Shown: positions 8,339-18,092, counted from the first letter of the stretch. The stretch is DNA of 64,000 bases from Endobugula sp047636495 (GCA_047636495.1 JBLILH010000003.1:124001-188000), one strand, 5' to 3'. Made by a program: numbers and translations. Notes: generated by a model from the letters alone, not told the origin.

Positions 8339-10009
8339 TTATGGTGTTTTCTTGTACACCACAATATTGGCCGACTCTTGAGCGAGGAATGTCATTGCCT
8401 CTAACTGCCTCCACATCGGCTCTGGCGGTGCTATTTGCTCAAAGACAGGATGCCCTTCACGAACGGGGGCTGCGTGTTCACTCGCATTCAATTCAGCGCT
8501 ATATATTGTCTCTCCATAAGCAGAAATAATGATGTCACTATGCTCTGCAACATCGAATGCTGATATTGCCTCTCCATCATATAAACTGATGTACGCTCGC
8601 AAGCCAGTATCTGCTTGCTCAACTACGTACTGATTAACCGACCTAGGAAAGGTATAAATACCCGCAAACCACGTTTTTGCCATTGACCTGTTATACACAA
8701 TCGATATCTTTAATGGCACTGACCTTTCTATCTCCCCGATACTTTTTATGCCGCCTATAGCGCCTATCGCTGAGTAGGATTCAACACGCTGCTGAATCTC
8801 AGAGAAACGGGTGTGTGCATACTTTTCTCCAGAAAAGGCTAAGGTCCATTGTCCATACCCACATGTAGCACCCACCACACCTAGTACGGTAATCATATAC
8901 GCGCGTTTAGCACTCAAAAGATCGCCGACCGCATATCCAAACAACACCGCCAATAGAGGTAACATCCACACATTGTAATGTGGAGCCAAAGCATCAAAGC
9001 TTGATAAAAAGATGTTGGCCAAGAAAACAGTCATGCAACCTAGCAACAATGCCAGCAGTAAAACTGTCTTCATCACCGTAGGGTGTTTGATCACGGAGAG
9101 AATAATAACCCCATAAACGATCAACAAAGCCAACAGTGGAAAAAATGCTATTTCTCCCATCGTCTGATGAGCCACTAAACGATAAGCCAACTTAACCGCA
9201 GACCGTATAGTCTCACGTAAAGAAATAGTTTCCTGCAACGAAGATGCAGCAACCGAGGCTTCAGCACCCCCACCTTGCGAGGCAAACGCACCAATCACCG
9301 GCAATACAACAAAGCTAGTACCTAGCAATAAAATAGTACCCACTGCGAAAATAATTTTTACATGCAAGACAAAACGTCGATCCCATAGCGCCATCAGCAA
9401 GTAAGCCGCCAATAAGCTTCCAGCCAATACAAGCCCAAAAAAGTGGGTATTAATGGCAAGGACCAAGACGCAAGTTAACGCCAACGCAGAGGTGAATGCA
9501 TTGCGTTCTTGCTCTACAAAACAAATTATTTGCACGTAAAGTAAAACAGCAATGACAGAAAACAAAAAGAATAATGCATACGCTCGAATTTCGACGGCAA
9601 GCACTGTCAAATTAGGTGAAAGGCATAAAAACAATGTGGCTGCCAACAACACGCTGTATTGTTGTCGCTTAAAGAAGAACCCACAAAGAATAACCAAGGC
9701 TAGCATGACAAAAAACAGAGATAACCAGCGCATAACTAATACGTCGAGTGTAAAAAAATAACTCCACAACATGCCAAACCAGTAACTAAGTACTGGCATA
9801 CGATCAGAAGGGACAGAAAAAGGCGTTTCTATAAGGTCGCTTAGCCACAGATAAATTTCAGTAAACGATAAACCCAGACCGCTCAGCTGAGTAGTTTCAT
9901 CGACCCATAGATTTTGCTGAAAAGAAAACAGGAATGCGGTAATAAAAAAGCAGATAATAGCGAACACACTAAATAACAGCACATGATTTTTCGATTGACG
10001 CTGCAGCAC
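8339..10009 (-). CDS. Polytopic membrane protein, probable glycosyltransferase (GT39/ArnT-like)
   Basis: About 556 residues with many hydrophobic helices in the first 400 positions and a soluble C-terminal segment. An acidic motif in the first outer loop (LWVDETTQLSG) resembles the catalytic aspartate region of GT-C enzymes, which transfer sugars from polyprenyl-phosphate donors. I prefer the GTG at 10009, which has GAGGTGAG five bases upstream; the longer frame to 10084 begins with TTG and overlaps the upstream gene. It lies 34 bases after a polyprenol-phosphate glycosyltransferase, which could make its donor lipid. The role in decorating an envelope glycan or lipid is inference. Confidence 0.65.
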   Translation of the reverse strand: MLQRQSKNHVLLFSVFAIICFFITAFLFSFQQNLWVDETTQLSGLGLSFTEIYLWLSDLIETPFSVPSDRMPVLSYWFGMLWSYFFTLDVLVMRWLSLFFVMLALVILCGFFFKRQQYSVLLAATLFLCLSPNLTVLAVEIRAYALFFLFSVIAVLLYVQIICFVEQERNAFTSALALTCVLVLAINTHFFGLVLAGSLLAAYLLMALWDRRFVLHVKIIFAVGTILLLGTSFVVLPVIGAFASQGGGAEASVAASSLQETISLRETIRSAVKLAYRLVAHQTMGEIAFFPLLALLIVYGVIILSVIKHPTVMKTVLLLALLLGCMTVFLANIFLSSFDALAPHYNVWMLPLLAVLFGYAVGDLLSAKRAYMITVLGVVGATCGYGQWTLAFSGEKYAHTRFSEIQQRVESYSAIGAIGGIKSIGEIERSVPLKISIVYNRSMAKTWFAGIYTFPRSVNQYVVEQADTGLRAYISLYDGEAISAFDVAEHSDIIISAYGETIYSAELNASEHAAPVREGHPVFEQIAPPEPMWRQLEAMTFLAQESANIVVYKKTP

Positions 10010-10043
10010 ACTCACCTCACACTTAATATACTGATTGAGTAAT

Positions 10044-11138
10044 TTACTTTTCGGATTCTTTATAAAAGCGGCGTTTGAACACAAGAAATTTCATTGCGGT
10101 AAAGTTAAATAACGTGGCGGCAACAATACCCACAAATGATGCCAACTGTACCTTCATATCCGGATACGCTTCCACCAACGATAAAGCGACAACTATATTA
10201 ACCACTGTGCCCGCTGAAACCGACAGTGCATACTTAAAAAATTGCGACGCCATAGGCGCATCTTTAGAGTGAGAAAACGTAAAGCGTCGATTAAGTAAAA
10301 AATTCGTCACGACAGAAACAGCAATCGCCAACACCACAGCGATTTTTGCCAGCATCCCCAACATGATCAACAGTGATAGCACACCTAGGTTAACAACAAC
10401 ACCGGATGCGCCCACCCCTAAAAACTGTACCACTTCACTCGAACTGGCATACTTATACAAAAATAAGCGGCGCACATGCTGTATATATTTAAGCTGTTCG
10501 GTCAGCGTTAATTTACTCTCTCCACGGACACGATCCGTGAAATGTATCGGCACTTCCACTACTTTTTTACAGCCACACTTAACAATAAGTTCCAAGCCAA
10601 TTTTATAGCCAATTGGGTTTAAATCATTCACCTGATTACATTGTTCGCGGGTCATGGCAAAAAATCCACTCATCGGGTCTTTAATATTCACAAAAGGGCG
10701 CGCTAACAATGTGGCGATTTGGCTATTTAACCAACGGTAAACCCCCCAGTTATCGTCTGTAGACCCACCGTCTATATAACGCGAGCCAACAACAAAGTCA
10801 GCGCCCGACTGCAATTCAGCAACCATTGCGGGGATCGCTTCAGCGGGATGACTCAGATCAGCATCCATTACCAAAACAATATCACCTGTACCTTCAGCCA
10901 TACCAGCCAACACTGCACTGCTTAATCCACGATCGGTCTTACGCACTAACAGGCTGACCCAATCAAGTGCAATATCGGCCACGGCTTGCTCGGTTCCGTC
11001 TTGACTATTATCATCCACGATAAACACGTTAATGTTCATCGATTCTTGCTCCCGCACCTGTGAAATACGCTCAATAAGCGGTTTTATATTTTCCACTTCT
11101 TGGTATGCAGGAACGATAACGTCGATAACTGGACTCAT
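10044..11138 (-). CDS. Polyprenol-phosphate glycosyltransferase (GT2) fused to a GtrA-like membrane domain
   Basis: 364 residues. The first 230 form a DPM1-type family 2 glycosyltransferase: VIVPAYQEVENI, VDDNSQDGTE, and MDADLSHPAE with the metal-binding Asp92 and Asp94. These enzymes charge undecaprenyl phosphate with a sugar from a nucleotide donor. From about residue 240 a GtrA-like module follows, with four hydrophobic helices and the typical NFLLNRRFTF segment, thought to flip the lipid-linked sugar. It precedes the GT-C-like gene, so the two are probably co-transcribed. The sugar is unknown. Confidence 0.88.
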   Translation of the reverse strand: MSPVIDVIVPAYQEVENIKPLIERISQVREQESMNINVFIVDDNSQDGTEQAVADIALDWVSLLVRKTDRGLSSAVLAGMAEGTGDIVLVMDADLSHPAEAIPAMVAELQSGADFVVGSRYIDGGSTDDNWGVYRWLNSQIATLLARPFVNIKDPMSGFFAMTREQCNQVNDLNPIGYKIGLELIVKCGCKKVVEVPIHFTDRVRGESKLTLTEQLKYIQHVRRLFLYKYASSSEVVQFLGVGASGVVVNLGVLSLLIMLGMLAKIAVVLAIAVSVVTNFLLNRRFTFSHSKDAPMASQFFKYALSVSAGTVVNIVVALSLVEAYPDMKVQLASFVGIVAATLFNFTAMKFLVFKRRFYKESEK

Positions 11139-11324
11139 ATTTTCACCAACTCAATGTGATTAATTAACCGTGATATTGTCACAGCTAGACTGTAAAGAAA
11201 AGAATGATTATTCTGCTGGATATGGTATCACCGATGGATATGTTAACAATATTACTTGAGCTAGCTCAACTCACGAATGTGGATATGGCTTCATAATTAA
11301 CCGACGACACACTAATAGCAGCTA

Positions 11325-11786
11325 CTATAATCCGAAAATATTCGTGTCATCTCGTTTAGACGCCTTGGCTTTTTCTTCGAGATCTTCTAGGTATTCAATT
11401 TGTGATATCGACCCGTCGACAGAAGCGATATTACAGACCACATAAGAGGCGCTCGTTCCCGTTTGTTTACTCTCATCGCGGTAGACCTCCAAATGGTAAA
11501 ATAAAGTGAAATTATCTGTGGATTTATTATAACGTCCTGAACGTTCATCGTGCACAATGGAGTTCAAGCGGCCAGCATAATCAAAGCGTACTTGCTGATT
11601 ACATATTTTTTCGGCATCCACTATTTCACTGACAGGATTGTCTTTGTTTTCTGGCATATTTTCAATATCTACGGTACCCGTCATCATCAACACGACCATT
11701 ACGGAGGCGCAAACGAGTAGTAATAATAAAATCGTAAGCCCGATAACTTGCGGCAGAACATTACGGTTTTTATTAGCTGTTATCAC
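11325..11786 (-). CDS. Hypothetical single-pass membrane protein
   Basis: Not recognised. About 153 residues: a short basic N-terminus, one strong membrane helix (VIGLTILLLLLVCASVMVVL, about residues 15-35), then a polar extracytoplasmic domain of about 115 residues with two cysteines (EKICNQQ and YVVCNIA) that could pair as a disulfide. I favour the GTG at 11786, which has AGAAGG five bases upstream; a TTG at 11819 would extend it. Three 13-bp repeats lie 100-150 bases upstream. No functional assignment is possible. Confidence 0.6.
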   Translation of the reverse strand: MITANKNRNVLPQVIGLTILLLLLVCASVMVVLMMTGTVDIENMPENKDNPVSEIVDAEKICNQQVRFDYAGRLNSIVHDERSGRYNKSTDNFTLFYHLEVYRDESKQTGTSASYVVCNIASVDGSISQIEYLEDLEEKAKASKRDDTNIFGL

Positions 11787-11887
11787 GCGCACCTTCTTTT
11801 GCAAAATAAAACCAAACAATCACTCACTATAGGCTTATGGACAGATGTATGCTGAGATGTATTTGTAGCCGCATGGCTCAACACTTC

Positions 11888-11936
11888 AAGCTGCACTATT
11901 CACTATTTAAGTCGCACTATTTTAAGTCGCACTATT
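11888..11936. repeat. Three spaced 13-bp direct repeats
   Basis: Copies of AAGTCGCACTATT at 11909-11921 and 11924-11936, plus a variant AAGCTGCACTATT at 11888-11900. They lie 100-150 bases upstream of the membrane-protein start at 11786 and just beyond the end of the DUF501 gene. They may be an operator or only a small expansion. Confidence 0.7.
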
Positions 11937-11986
11937 AAAATCTCATTATCATTAGTCTAGTGAAGATATTTTCAGACGCAGGGTCT

Positions 11987-12511
11987 TCACGGAAATGATA
12001 GTAAATGAGAAAAAGTTAGCGGTGTTGATTGCCAGTATGCGTCCACCATTCGGCCCACTGTGTTAGAACGGACTAAGTGAGCCGCGTAATAAGTATGCAG
12101 GCAACGAATACGCTGAAAATCGACAATACCGCCGATACCTCGCTCTGCCAGCACCGACTCATATCCAAGGCGCCTTATGTGTTGTTTTTGTATTTCTGAG
12201 AAATAGGATTGTCGTAACTCAATGTAGCGCTGATGATCGACGATCATTTCCGTTTGCAGCTCAGCGCTACTATCGACTGTTTTTTGTAAATCAGCTATTA
12301 AGCCACCCGCTTCGAGTTGGTCAATAGCATAATTAAGCCGTTTATCAATTAGCCAAAGTAAAGTGGGAAAAGGCTTTTCGTTGACTAGGGGAGCGACGCG
12401 TATCACAACCGGCACACCTGCATTATCTCGAACGGCTACATCTTCTAGACCCCGCGGTTCTCGTCCCAGCAGCGATTCGATCACTGCAATGTCGTCTTCT
12501 AGTATCCCCAT
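11987..12511 (-). CDS. DUF501 family protein
   Basis: 174-residue cytoplasmic protein with the features of DUF501: an N-terminal LLGREPRGLEDVAVRD segment, RVAPLVNEKPFPTLLWLID, and a C-terminal GIGGIVDFQRIRCLHTYYAAHL where the family usually reads GIGGI...KCLHAHYA. The cysteine-histidine pair in RCLHTYYAAHL is conserved in the family and could bind a metal, but no function is established. No operon partner: the membrane protein is 200 bases downstream and glnA is divergent. Confidence 0.75.
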   Translation of the reverse strand: MGILEDDIAVIESLLGREPRGLEDVAVRDNAGVPVVIRVAPLVNEKPFPTLLWLIDKRLNYAIDQLEAGGLIADLQKTVDSSAELQTEMIVDHQRYIELRQSYFSEIQKQHIRRLGYESVLAERGIGGIVDFQRIRCLHTYYAAHLVRSNTVGRMVDAYWQSTPLTFSHLLSFP

Positions 12512-12627
12512 TGCCCCCCCTTTTTATTCATTGTGTACTTGTGGACAGCATTCTACCGGAATCCAAAAATAATGGCGAAGCGATTAACGACACGGGAATG
12601 ATAAGTGCTCACCGCCCTCTTTTCCTC

Positions 12628-12671
12628 GCACCAAAAAAAGACAAAACGAGTTATTCGCACCGATAGAGTGC
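12628..12671 (+). promoter_or_regulatory. NtrC binding sites upstream of glnA
   Basis: A dyad GCACC-GATAG-AGTGC at 12657-12671 closely matches the NtrC (NRI) enhancer consensus GCACC-N5-GGTGC, and a weaker half-match GCACCA begins at 12628. Measured from the start expected for the sigma-54 promoter (about 12771), the centres fall near -107 and -136, close to the -108 and -140 enhancer sites of E. coli glnA. Confidence 0.75.
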
Positions 12672-12744
12672 AAAAACAAGGTTGTTGATCTACGCTGATC
12701 GCGTGACTCGCCCATTTTTAGCGCTTTGAAGCGTAATATAAATA

Positions 12745-12760
12745 TGGCACTTAACTTGCT
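12745..12760 (+). promoter_or_regulatory. Sigma-54 promoter of glnA
   Basis: TGGCAC at 12745-12750 and TTGCT at 12756-12760, separated by five bases, is a near-perfect -24/-12 sigma-54 (RpoN) element. It gives a leader of about 180 bases before the glnA ATG. With the NtrC sites upstream and ntrB-ntrC downstream, it implies induction under nitrogen limitation. Confidence 0.88.
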
Positions 12761-12950
12761 AACACATTGTAAGATCGCATTGTATGCTGTACGTTTATAC
12801 TGCAAAGCAACTTCTAGCACGTATCAACAGCATAAAATGAAAAAATTAATATACGTATTATTAATATAACACCCTATTTATTGCCTGGAGTCACTGCAGT
12901 AGCGCTGCTTTGATAACATGATTTTTATCACCCCTCTGGAGGAAATATCA

Positions 12951-14357
12951 ATGTCAGATAATACTGTCAATCTTATCGCTGAAAATGAAGCTCGCTGGGC
13001 TGATCTACGCTTTACCGATACAAAAGGTAAAGAGCATCACGTGACCATCCCAGCTAAAGAAGTCAATGATGATTTCTTTGAAGAAGGAAAAATGTTCGAT
13101 GGCTCTTCTATCGATGGCTGGAAAGGTATTAATGAGTCCGACATGATTTTAATGCCGGATGCGGACTCTGCAATCCTTGACCCCTTTACCGATGAAGTCA
13201 CCGTGATCATCCGCTGCAGCATTATTGAACCGAGTACTGGAGAAGGCTACAGCCGCGACCCACGCTCCATCGCACAACGTGCCGAAGCGTATTTGAACGC
13301 TACTGGCTTAGGCGATAAAGCGTTGTTTGGGCCGGAACCTGAATTTTTCGTATTTGATGACGTTAAGTGGAATACGGGCATGTCGGGTTCTTTTTACAAA
13401 ATCAACTCTGAAGAAGCGGCATGGTCATCAGATGCAGCTCTACCTGCAGGCAACATGGGCCACCGTCCCGGCATCAAAGGCGGCTACTTCCCAGTGCCAC
13501 CGGTAGATTCATTACATGAAGTCCGTGGCGCTATGTGCAACGCAATGGAAGCCATGGGCCTCGTCATTGAGGTCCATCACCACGAAGTTGCGACTGCTGG
13601 CCAATGTGAAATTGGTGTGGGCGCCAACACACTCACTAAGAAAGCGGACGAAGTACAAATTTTAAAATATTGCGTGCACAATGTGGCTCATGCATACGGT
13701 AAAACGGCTACCTTTATGCCTAAACCAATCGTTGGCGATAACGGTAGCGGTATGCACGTCCATATGTCATTTTCGAAAGATGGCACTAACCAATTCGCTG
13801 GCGACGCATATTCCGGCCTAAGCGAAACAGCACTTTTCTACATCGGCGGGATTATCAAGCACGCTAAAGCGCTCAACGCTTTCTGCAATGCATCAACCAA
13901 CTCGTATAAACGACTGGTTCCAGGCTACGAAGCACCCGTTATCCTAGCGTACTCAGCACGAAACCGTTCGGCCTCAATTCGCATTCCTTATGTGACATCA
14001 CCTAAGGCGAGACGTGTTGAGACCCGCTTTCCAGACCCAACAGCTAACCCGTACTTAGCTTTTTCTGCGCTATTGATGGCTGGCCTTGACGGCATCAAAA
14101 ACCAAATCCATCCTGGTGATGCTGCAGACAAGGATCTTTACGATCTACCTCCAGAAGAACTAGTCCAATATCCAACAGTCTGTGAAAGTTTAGGTGAAGC
14201 ATTAGACTCTCTTGATGCAGACCGCGATTTTTTGACTGCTGGCGGTGTATTTGATGACGATATGATTGATGCCTACATCGAATTGAAAAGAGAAGAAGTG
14301 CAGACACTCAACATGACAACTCATCCTGTTGAGTTCGATATGTATTACAGTCTGTAA
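12951..14357 (+). CDS. glnA: Glutamine synthetase type I
   Basis: Makes glutamine from glutamate, ammonia and ATP; cytoplasmic dodecamer. 468 residues, the GSI-beta length, from the ATG at 12951 behind a strong GGAGGAAAT; an in-frame ATG at 12918 would only add a tail. Family signatures are visible: FDGSSIDGWKGI, the metal and substrate loop VEVHHHEVATAGQCEIG (starts VIEVHH), the ATP loop KPIVGDNGSGMHVHMS, and KDLYDLPPEE with the tyrosine that GlnE adenylylates near residue 397. The upstream NtrC sites and sigma-54 promoter predict nitrogen control. ntrB and ntrC follow. Confidence 0.98.
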   Translation: MSDNTVNLIAENEARWADLRFTDTKGKEHHVTIPAKEVNDDFFEEGKMFDGSSIDGWKGINESDMILMPDADSAILDPFTDEVTVIIRCSIIEPSTGEGYSRDPRSIAQRAEAYLNATGLGDKALFGPEPEFFVFDDVKWNTGMSGSFYKINSEEAAWSSDAALPAGNMGHRPGIKGGYFPVPPVDSLHEVRGAMCNAMEAMGLVIEVHHHEVATAGQCEIGVGANTLTKKADEVQILKYCVHNVAHAYGKTATFMPKPIVGDNGSGMHVHMSFSKDGTNQFAGDAYSGLSETALFYIGGIIKHAKALNAFCNASTNSYKRLVPGYEAPVILAYSARNRSASIRIPYVTSPKARRVETRFPDPTANPYLAFSALLMAGLDGIKNQIHPGDAADKDLYDLPPEELVQYPTVCESLGEALDSLDADRDFLTAGGVFDDDMIDAYIELKREEVQTLNMTTHPVEFDMYYSL

Positions 14358-14396
14358 ATAACCGACAAGGCTGGATTAGCGAAAAAGACCAGCCAA

Positions 14397-14430
14397 ACAA
14401 ACAAACCCCGCTCTACGGGGCTTGTTTGTC
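14397..14430 (+). terminator. Probable terminator after glnA
   Basis: Long hairpin with 14-bp arms and one mismatch (CCCCG / CGGGG core, extended by ACAAACAA / TTGTTTGT) and a CTCTA loop, 40 bases after the glnA stop. The trailing T-run is broken by G and C, so termination may be partial, allowing some read-through into ntrB. Confidence 0.6.
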
Positions 14431-14595
14431 AAATCACCGTCGCGTTGAAAAGCCACAATGACCCACTGTCAAACCTAAAAAGCAAAAAAAGGCGCTGCGC
14501 ACCAACTGGGCGCACAAAAGGCTCGCCACGTAACAATAACCGGATATCAAGATCCAACACTCACAACACCTAGTCACCGATGTTAGCGTAACGAT

Positions 14596-15669
14596 ATGAG
14601 CCAAATTTACGATTATCGACAATTATTAGACAGCTTAACGAATGCCGTTATCCTGCTAGATAAAACACTAGCCATAATCTATTCAAACGCCGCTGCAGAG
14701 TCGCTACTATCGATCAGCTCACAGCAAATGATCAACCGACATCTCTCTGACTGTTTTTATGAATCAGATACTGCGTTAAAGCAAATACAAGACGCCTTAC
14801 AAGACAACGCCCAATATACCAAACGTAAAGCGAGCTGGTGCCTTCATACTAATGAACGTATTACCGTCGACTATACGGTAACGCCATTCGGTAACAATCA
14901 ACAGATATTGGTAGAGATTCAGCCATTGGATCGCCTATTACGCATTAGCCGCGAAGAAGCCGTACTAGCCTCACAAGAAACCACTAGAAATTTGGTGCGC
15001 GGCGTCGCACACGAGGTTAAAAATCCATTAGGGGGTATACGAGGCGCAGCTCAATTGCTCGAACAAGAGCTGCCTACCGACGAATTAAAAGAATATACCC
15101 ATATCATTATTACTGAAACCGACAGACTACGAAACTTGGTCGATAGAATGCTCGGGCCATTACAAAATATCGCCCATAAATCTGTCAACATACATCAGGT
15201 GTTAGAGCACGTATTAGCCATTATAAAAGCAGAGGTCGGAGAAAAAGTAACGCTAGTGCGGCATTATGACCCGAGTATCCCTGAATTTTTAGGCGATAGC
15301 GACATGCTCGTTCAGGCCATCTTGAACGTCCTACGTAACAGTGTCCAGGCACTTATTGAGCATGGGAACAACCCATCGCCCACCATTACCGTTCACACGC
15401 GCGTACACCGACAATTTACTATTGGCAGAAAGCATCATCCCTTAGTGGCCAATATTGATATTAAAGATAATGGCCTCGGCATTTCACAAGATATTATTGA
15501 TGATATTTTTTACCCTATGATCTCTGGCCGAGCAGAGGGCACAGGGCTAGGCCTGGCTATTTCTCAACAACTTATCACTCAGCACAAAGGCTTAATTGAG
15601 TGCCGCTGTGATGCTGGCCAAACCATTTTTTCTATTTACATCCCTCTACCTGTAGGACAAACACTATGA
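14596..15669 (+). CDS. glnL: Nitrogen regulation sensor histidine kinase NtrB
   Basis: 357-residue soluble kinase/phosphatase that controls NtrC in response to PII. An N-terminal PAS domain (about residues 5-110) precedes the phosphoacceptor helix GVAHEVKNPLGGIRGAA, where His139 has the same number as in E. coli. The ATPase domain carries DNGLGI and the GTGLGLAI G2 box. No membrane helix, as expected. Its stop overlaps the ntrC start as ATGA, so the pair is translationally coupled. Confidence 0.96.
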   Translation: MSQIYDYRQLLDSLTNAVILLDKTLAIIYSNAAAESLLSISSQQMINRHLSDCFYESDTALKQIQDALQDNAQYTKRKASWCLHTNERITVDYTVTPFGNNQQILVEIQPLDRLLRISREEAVLASQETTRNLVRGVAHEVKNPLGGIRGAAQLLEQELPTDELKEYTHIIITETDRLRNLVDRMLGPLQNIAHKSVNIHQVLEHVLAIIKAEVGEKVTLVRHYDPSIPEFLGDSDMLVQAILNVLRNSVQALIEHGNNPSPTITVHTRVHRQFTIGRKHHPLVANIDIKDNGLGISQDIIDDIFYPMISGRAEGTGLGLAISQQLITQHKGLIECRCDAGQTIFSIYIPLPVGQTL

Positions 15670-17117
15670 ATCTATTACCTGAAACACTCTGGGTTATTGA
15701 TGACGATAATTCTATTCGCTGGGTGTTAGAAAAAGCATTTACCAAAGAAGGCATCCATGTTATCCCTTTTTCCAGCGGTGACCTAGCACTGGAAGCTTTA
15801 GCGCAACAAAACGCTACGCCACCTACAGCCATTATCAGCGACGTGCGTATGCCAGGTGTTGATGGCTTAAATTTATTAAGCATGCTGAAAGAACAGTACC
15901 CCAGTATCCCCGTGATTATTATGACGGCTCACTCTGATCTTGATAGTGCGGTGTCTTCTTATCAAGGCGGGGCATTTGAATATCTGCCAAAGCCGTTTGA
16001 TATGAATGAAGCTGTTGCTGTTGTAAGGCGCGCACTTGCCCACGCTCAAGAACTTAATCAACCACTGATTACCAGCGAAAAGCCTATTGCCGAAACAACC
16101 GAAATTATTGGTGAAGCACCTGCCATGCAAGAAGTATTTCGTGCTATTGGTCGTCTATCCCAATCTAACATTACGGTATTAATCAACGGCGAATCAGGCA
16201 CGGGTAAAGAATTAGTCGCGCATGCATTACATCGCCATAGTCCAAGAAAAGATCATATATTTATCCCTTTGAATATGGCAGCGATACCGAGAGACTTAAT
16301 TGAATCGGAGCTGTTCGGACACGAAAAAGGCGCATTTACCGGTGCTAGCACCATGCGGCCAGGGCGGTTTGAACAAGCTGATGGTGGCACGTTATTTTTA
16401 GATGAAATTGGTGATATGCCCGCAGAAACTCAAACACGCTTATTACGCGTACTCGCTGACGGGGAATTTTATCGTGTGGGTGGCCATACGCCGATTAAAG
16501 TTGATGTGCGTATTATTGCGGCTACTCACCAAGACTTGGAACAACTAGTCGAAGACCACCGATTTAGAGAAGATTTATTTCATCGCCTAAATGTTATTCG
16601 GATACATATTCCTAAATTAGCGCATCGCCGCGAAGACATACCAAAACTAGCACAATGCTTTTTTAATCAAGCTGCTGTTGACTTAGGCGTAGAACCAAAG
16701 GTGTTATTACCCGAAACCAAAAAATATTTATGCCAATTGCCGTGGCCAGGGAATGTTAGGCAACTCGAGAATACCTGTCGCTGGATAACGGTCATGGGGT
16801 CAGGCCGGGAGGTGCATGTTGGTGATTTACCACCGGAAATGTTGGCCCAAGAGCAGATATCGATGACCGTTAATGGGGACTGGGGAGAGAACTTACATTT
16901 TTGGGCAGAGGCAGCTCTCAATAGAGGCGAGACCAATATTCTTCAACACGCTAACAGCATATTTGAACGTACCTTGATCGATGCAGCGCTTAAACATACC
17001 GCAGGCCGTAAACGTGATGCGGCGCTGCTACTTGGCTGGGGCAGAAACACCTTAACGCGAAAATTAAAAGAACTTAAGATCAACACGAGAACAAGCAAAT
17101 TTGAATCGGTTAATTAA
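15666..17117 (+). CDS. glnG: Nitrogen regulation response regulator NtrC
   Basis: Sigma-54 enhancer-binding activator, 483 residues (E. coli 469). The receiver domain has the acidic pair IDDDN and phosphoacceptor Asp59 in ISDVRMPG. The central AAA+ domain has Walker A GESGTGKE, the sigma-54 contact loop GAFTGA, and Walker B GGTLFLDEIGDM. The C-terminal Fis-type HTH ends with LLGWGRNTLTRKLKEL. Its binding sites are visible upstream of glnA, making this a closed regulatory circuit. Confidence 0.97.
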   Translation: MNLLPETLWVIDDDNSIRWVLEKAFTKEGIHVIPFSSGDLALEALAQQNATPPTAIISDVRMPGVDGLNLLSMLKEQYPSIPVIIMTAHSDLDSAVSSYQGGAFEYLPKPFDMNEAVAVVRRALAHAQELNQPLITSEKPIAETTEIIGEAPAMQEVFRAIGRLSQSNITVLINGESGTGKELVAHALHRHSPRKDHIFIPLNMAAIPRDLIESELFGHEKGAFTGASTMRPGRFEQADGGTLFLDEIGDMPAETQTRLLRVLADGEFYRVGGHTPIKVDVRIIAATHQDLEQLVEDHRFREDLFHRLNVIRIHIPKLAHRREDIPKLAQCFFNQAAVDLGVEPKVLLPETKKYLCQLPWPGNVRQLENTCRWITVMGSGREVHVGDLPPEMLAQEQISMTVNGDWGENLHFWAEAALNRGETNILQHANSIFERTLIDAALKHTAGRKRDAALLLGWGRNTLTRKLKELKINTRTSKFESVN

Positions 17118-17978
17118 TTTTGTCCTGTTGGATCCTAGTTAATACGGTGGTTGCCCACACAATCACATCTTTAGGTCGCGTCATGGGAAACAAATGGCCT
17201 TCATTTTCTAATCGTATAGTCGAAGTGAGCAATGGATTTAATTGACGAGTCGCATAATCTTCGTTGTTCGGATAAACCAATTCGTCATTCATGCCTTGAA
17301 CTACTATAGTCATCGCTTTTATTTCCGGCAAACGCTTACTCATATGCATCACATTTTCTTCTAATGCAAATATTTCTTGGTTAGCACGGCGCAAATCGTC
17401 GCCGATAATCCAGTGTGCCAAGGGTACTCTAACGGTATAATTAAACCATCGAGGTTGCTAGAACGCAGGATCCAATGTACCTGCAAACAATAACAAACCA
17501 TCGGTTAGCCGAGGACAATCCAATGCCAGCTGCGGCGCTAATGATGCACCCAAAGTGTGCCCCCTTAATACCACCGCTGCATTGCCGTTACCGGCCTTTA
17601 ACTGCTGAAGTAGCGGCGCAATAATTTTCGCCTGGAGTGAAAAATTTGCATACGACTTATCCCCTCCAAGAAGAGACTCGCCCCATCCAGCCCTATCAAT
17701 TACCACCACTTGTATAATGAGGGTAACTCACGACTAAATAAATAACGGGAGTACTGACGCCAATCACCCGGTGTTCCGTGAATGATCACTAGCGCTGGCT
17801 TATGCCTTTCCCCATTAACAATGTCGTGTAAAGCATGTTCGCCAGTGGTTAAATAGTGGTGCTGTATATTCGGGTTATCTCGCAGCACTTGCCGGGTGAT
17901 TTTTTCTTGCTGTAGAAACACTTAACGACTAGAACAACTGCTAACCAAAAGAATCATCACTGTCGATATAGAAGCCAT
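17110..17978 (-). pseudogene. Lipoprotein alpha/beta hydrolase, broken by two stops and a frameshift
   Basis: Once a secreted lipoprotein hydrolase of about 290 residues. An ATG at 17978 opens a signal peptide with lipobox LVSSC, interrupted by an in-frame TAA at 17922-17924. The frame continues through the oxyanion motif VIIHGTPGDW, shifts by one base at about 17700-17710, continues with VVIDRAGWGES and RGHTLGAS (nucleophile elbow with Thr where Ser is expected), hits an in-frame TAG at 17458-17460, and then reads to the natural end with the DELVYPN acid and EGHLFP histidine regions. Three lesions and a lost nucleophile make it non-functional. The 3' end overlaps the end of ntrC by 8 bases. 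Confidence 0.88.
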
Positions 17979-18092
17979 ATGCAGGCGGATGTTGATTTTT
18001 TATATGCCATTTAACGACCCCTGCCATCCCTTTTTCTACCCATTCAAGTTATGCACTTATTGGTTGAATCCAAGTTGAACTATTCGACGCGT

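Noticed and set aside
12584..12820. 78-codon minus-strand frame upstream of glnA
   Set aside because: Overlaps the NtrC sites and sigma-54 promoter; low-complexity, no ribosome site.
17458..17709. Programmed read-through or recoding in the hydrolase gene
   Set aside because: Two different stops, a frameshift and a changed nucleophile are better explained by decay.
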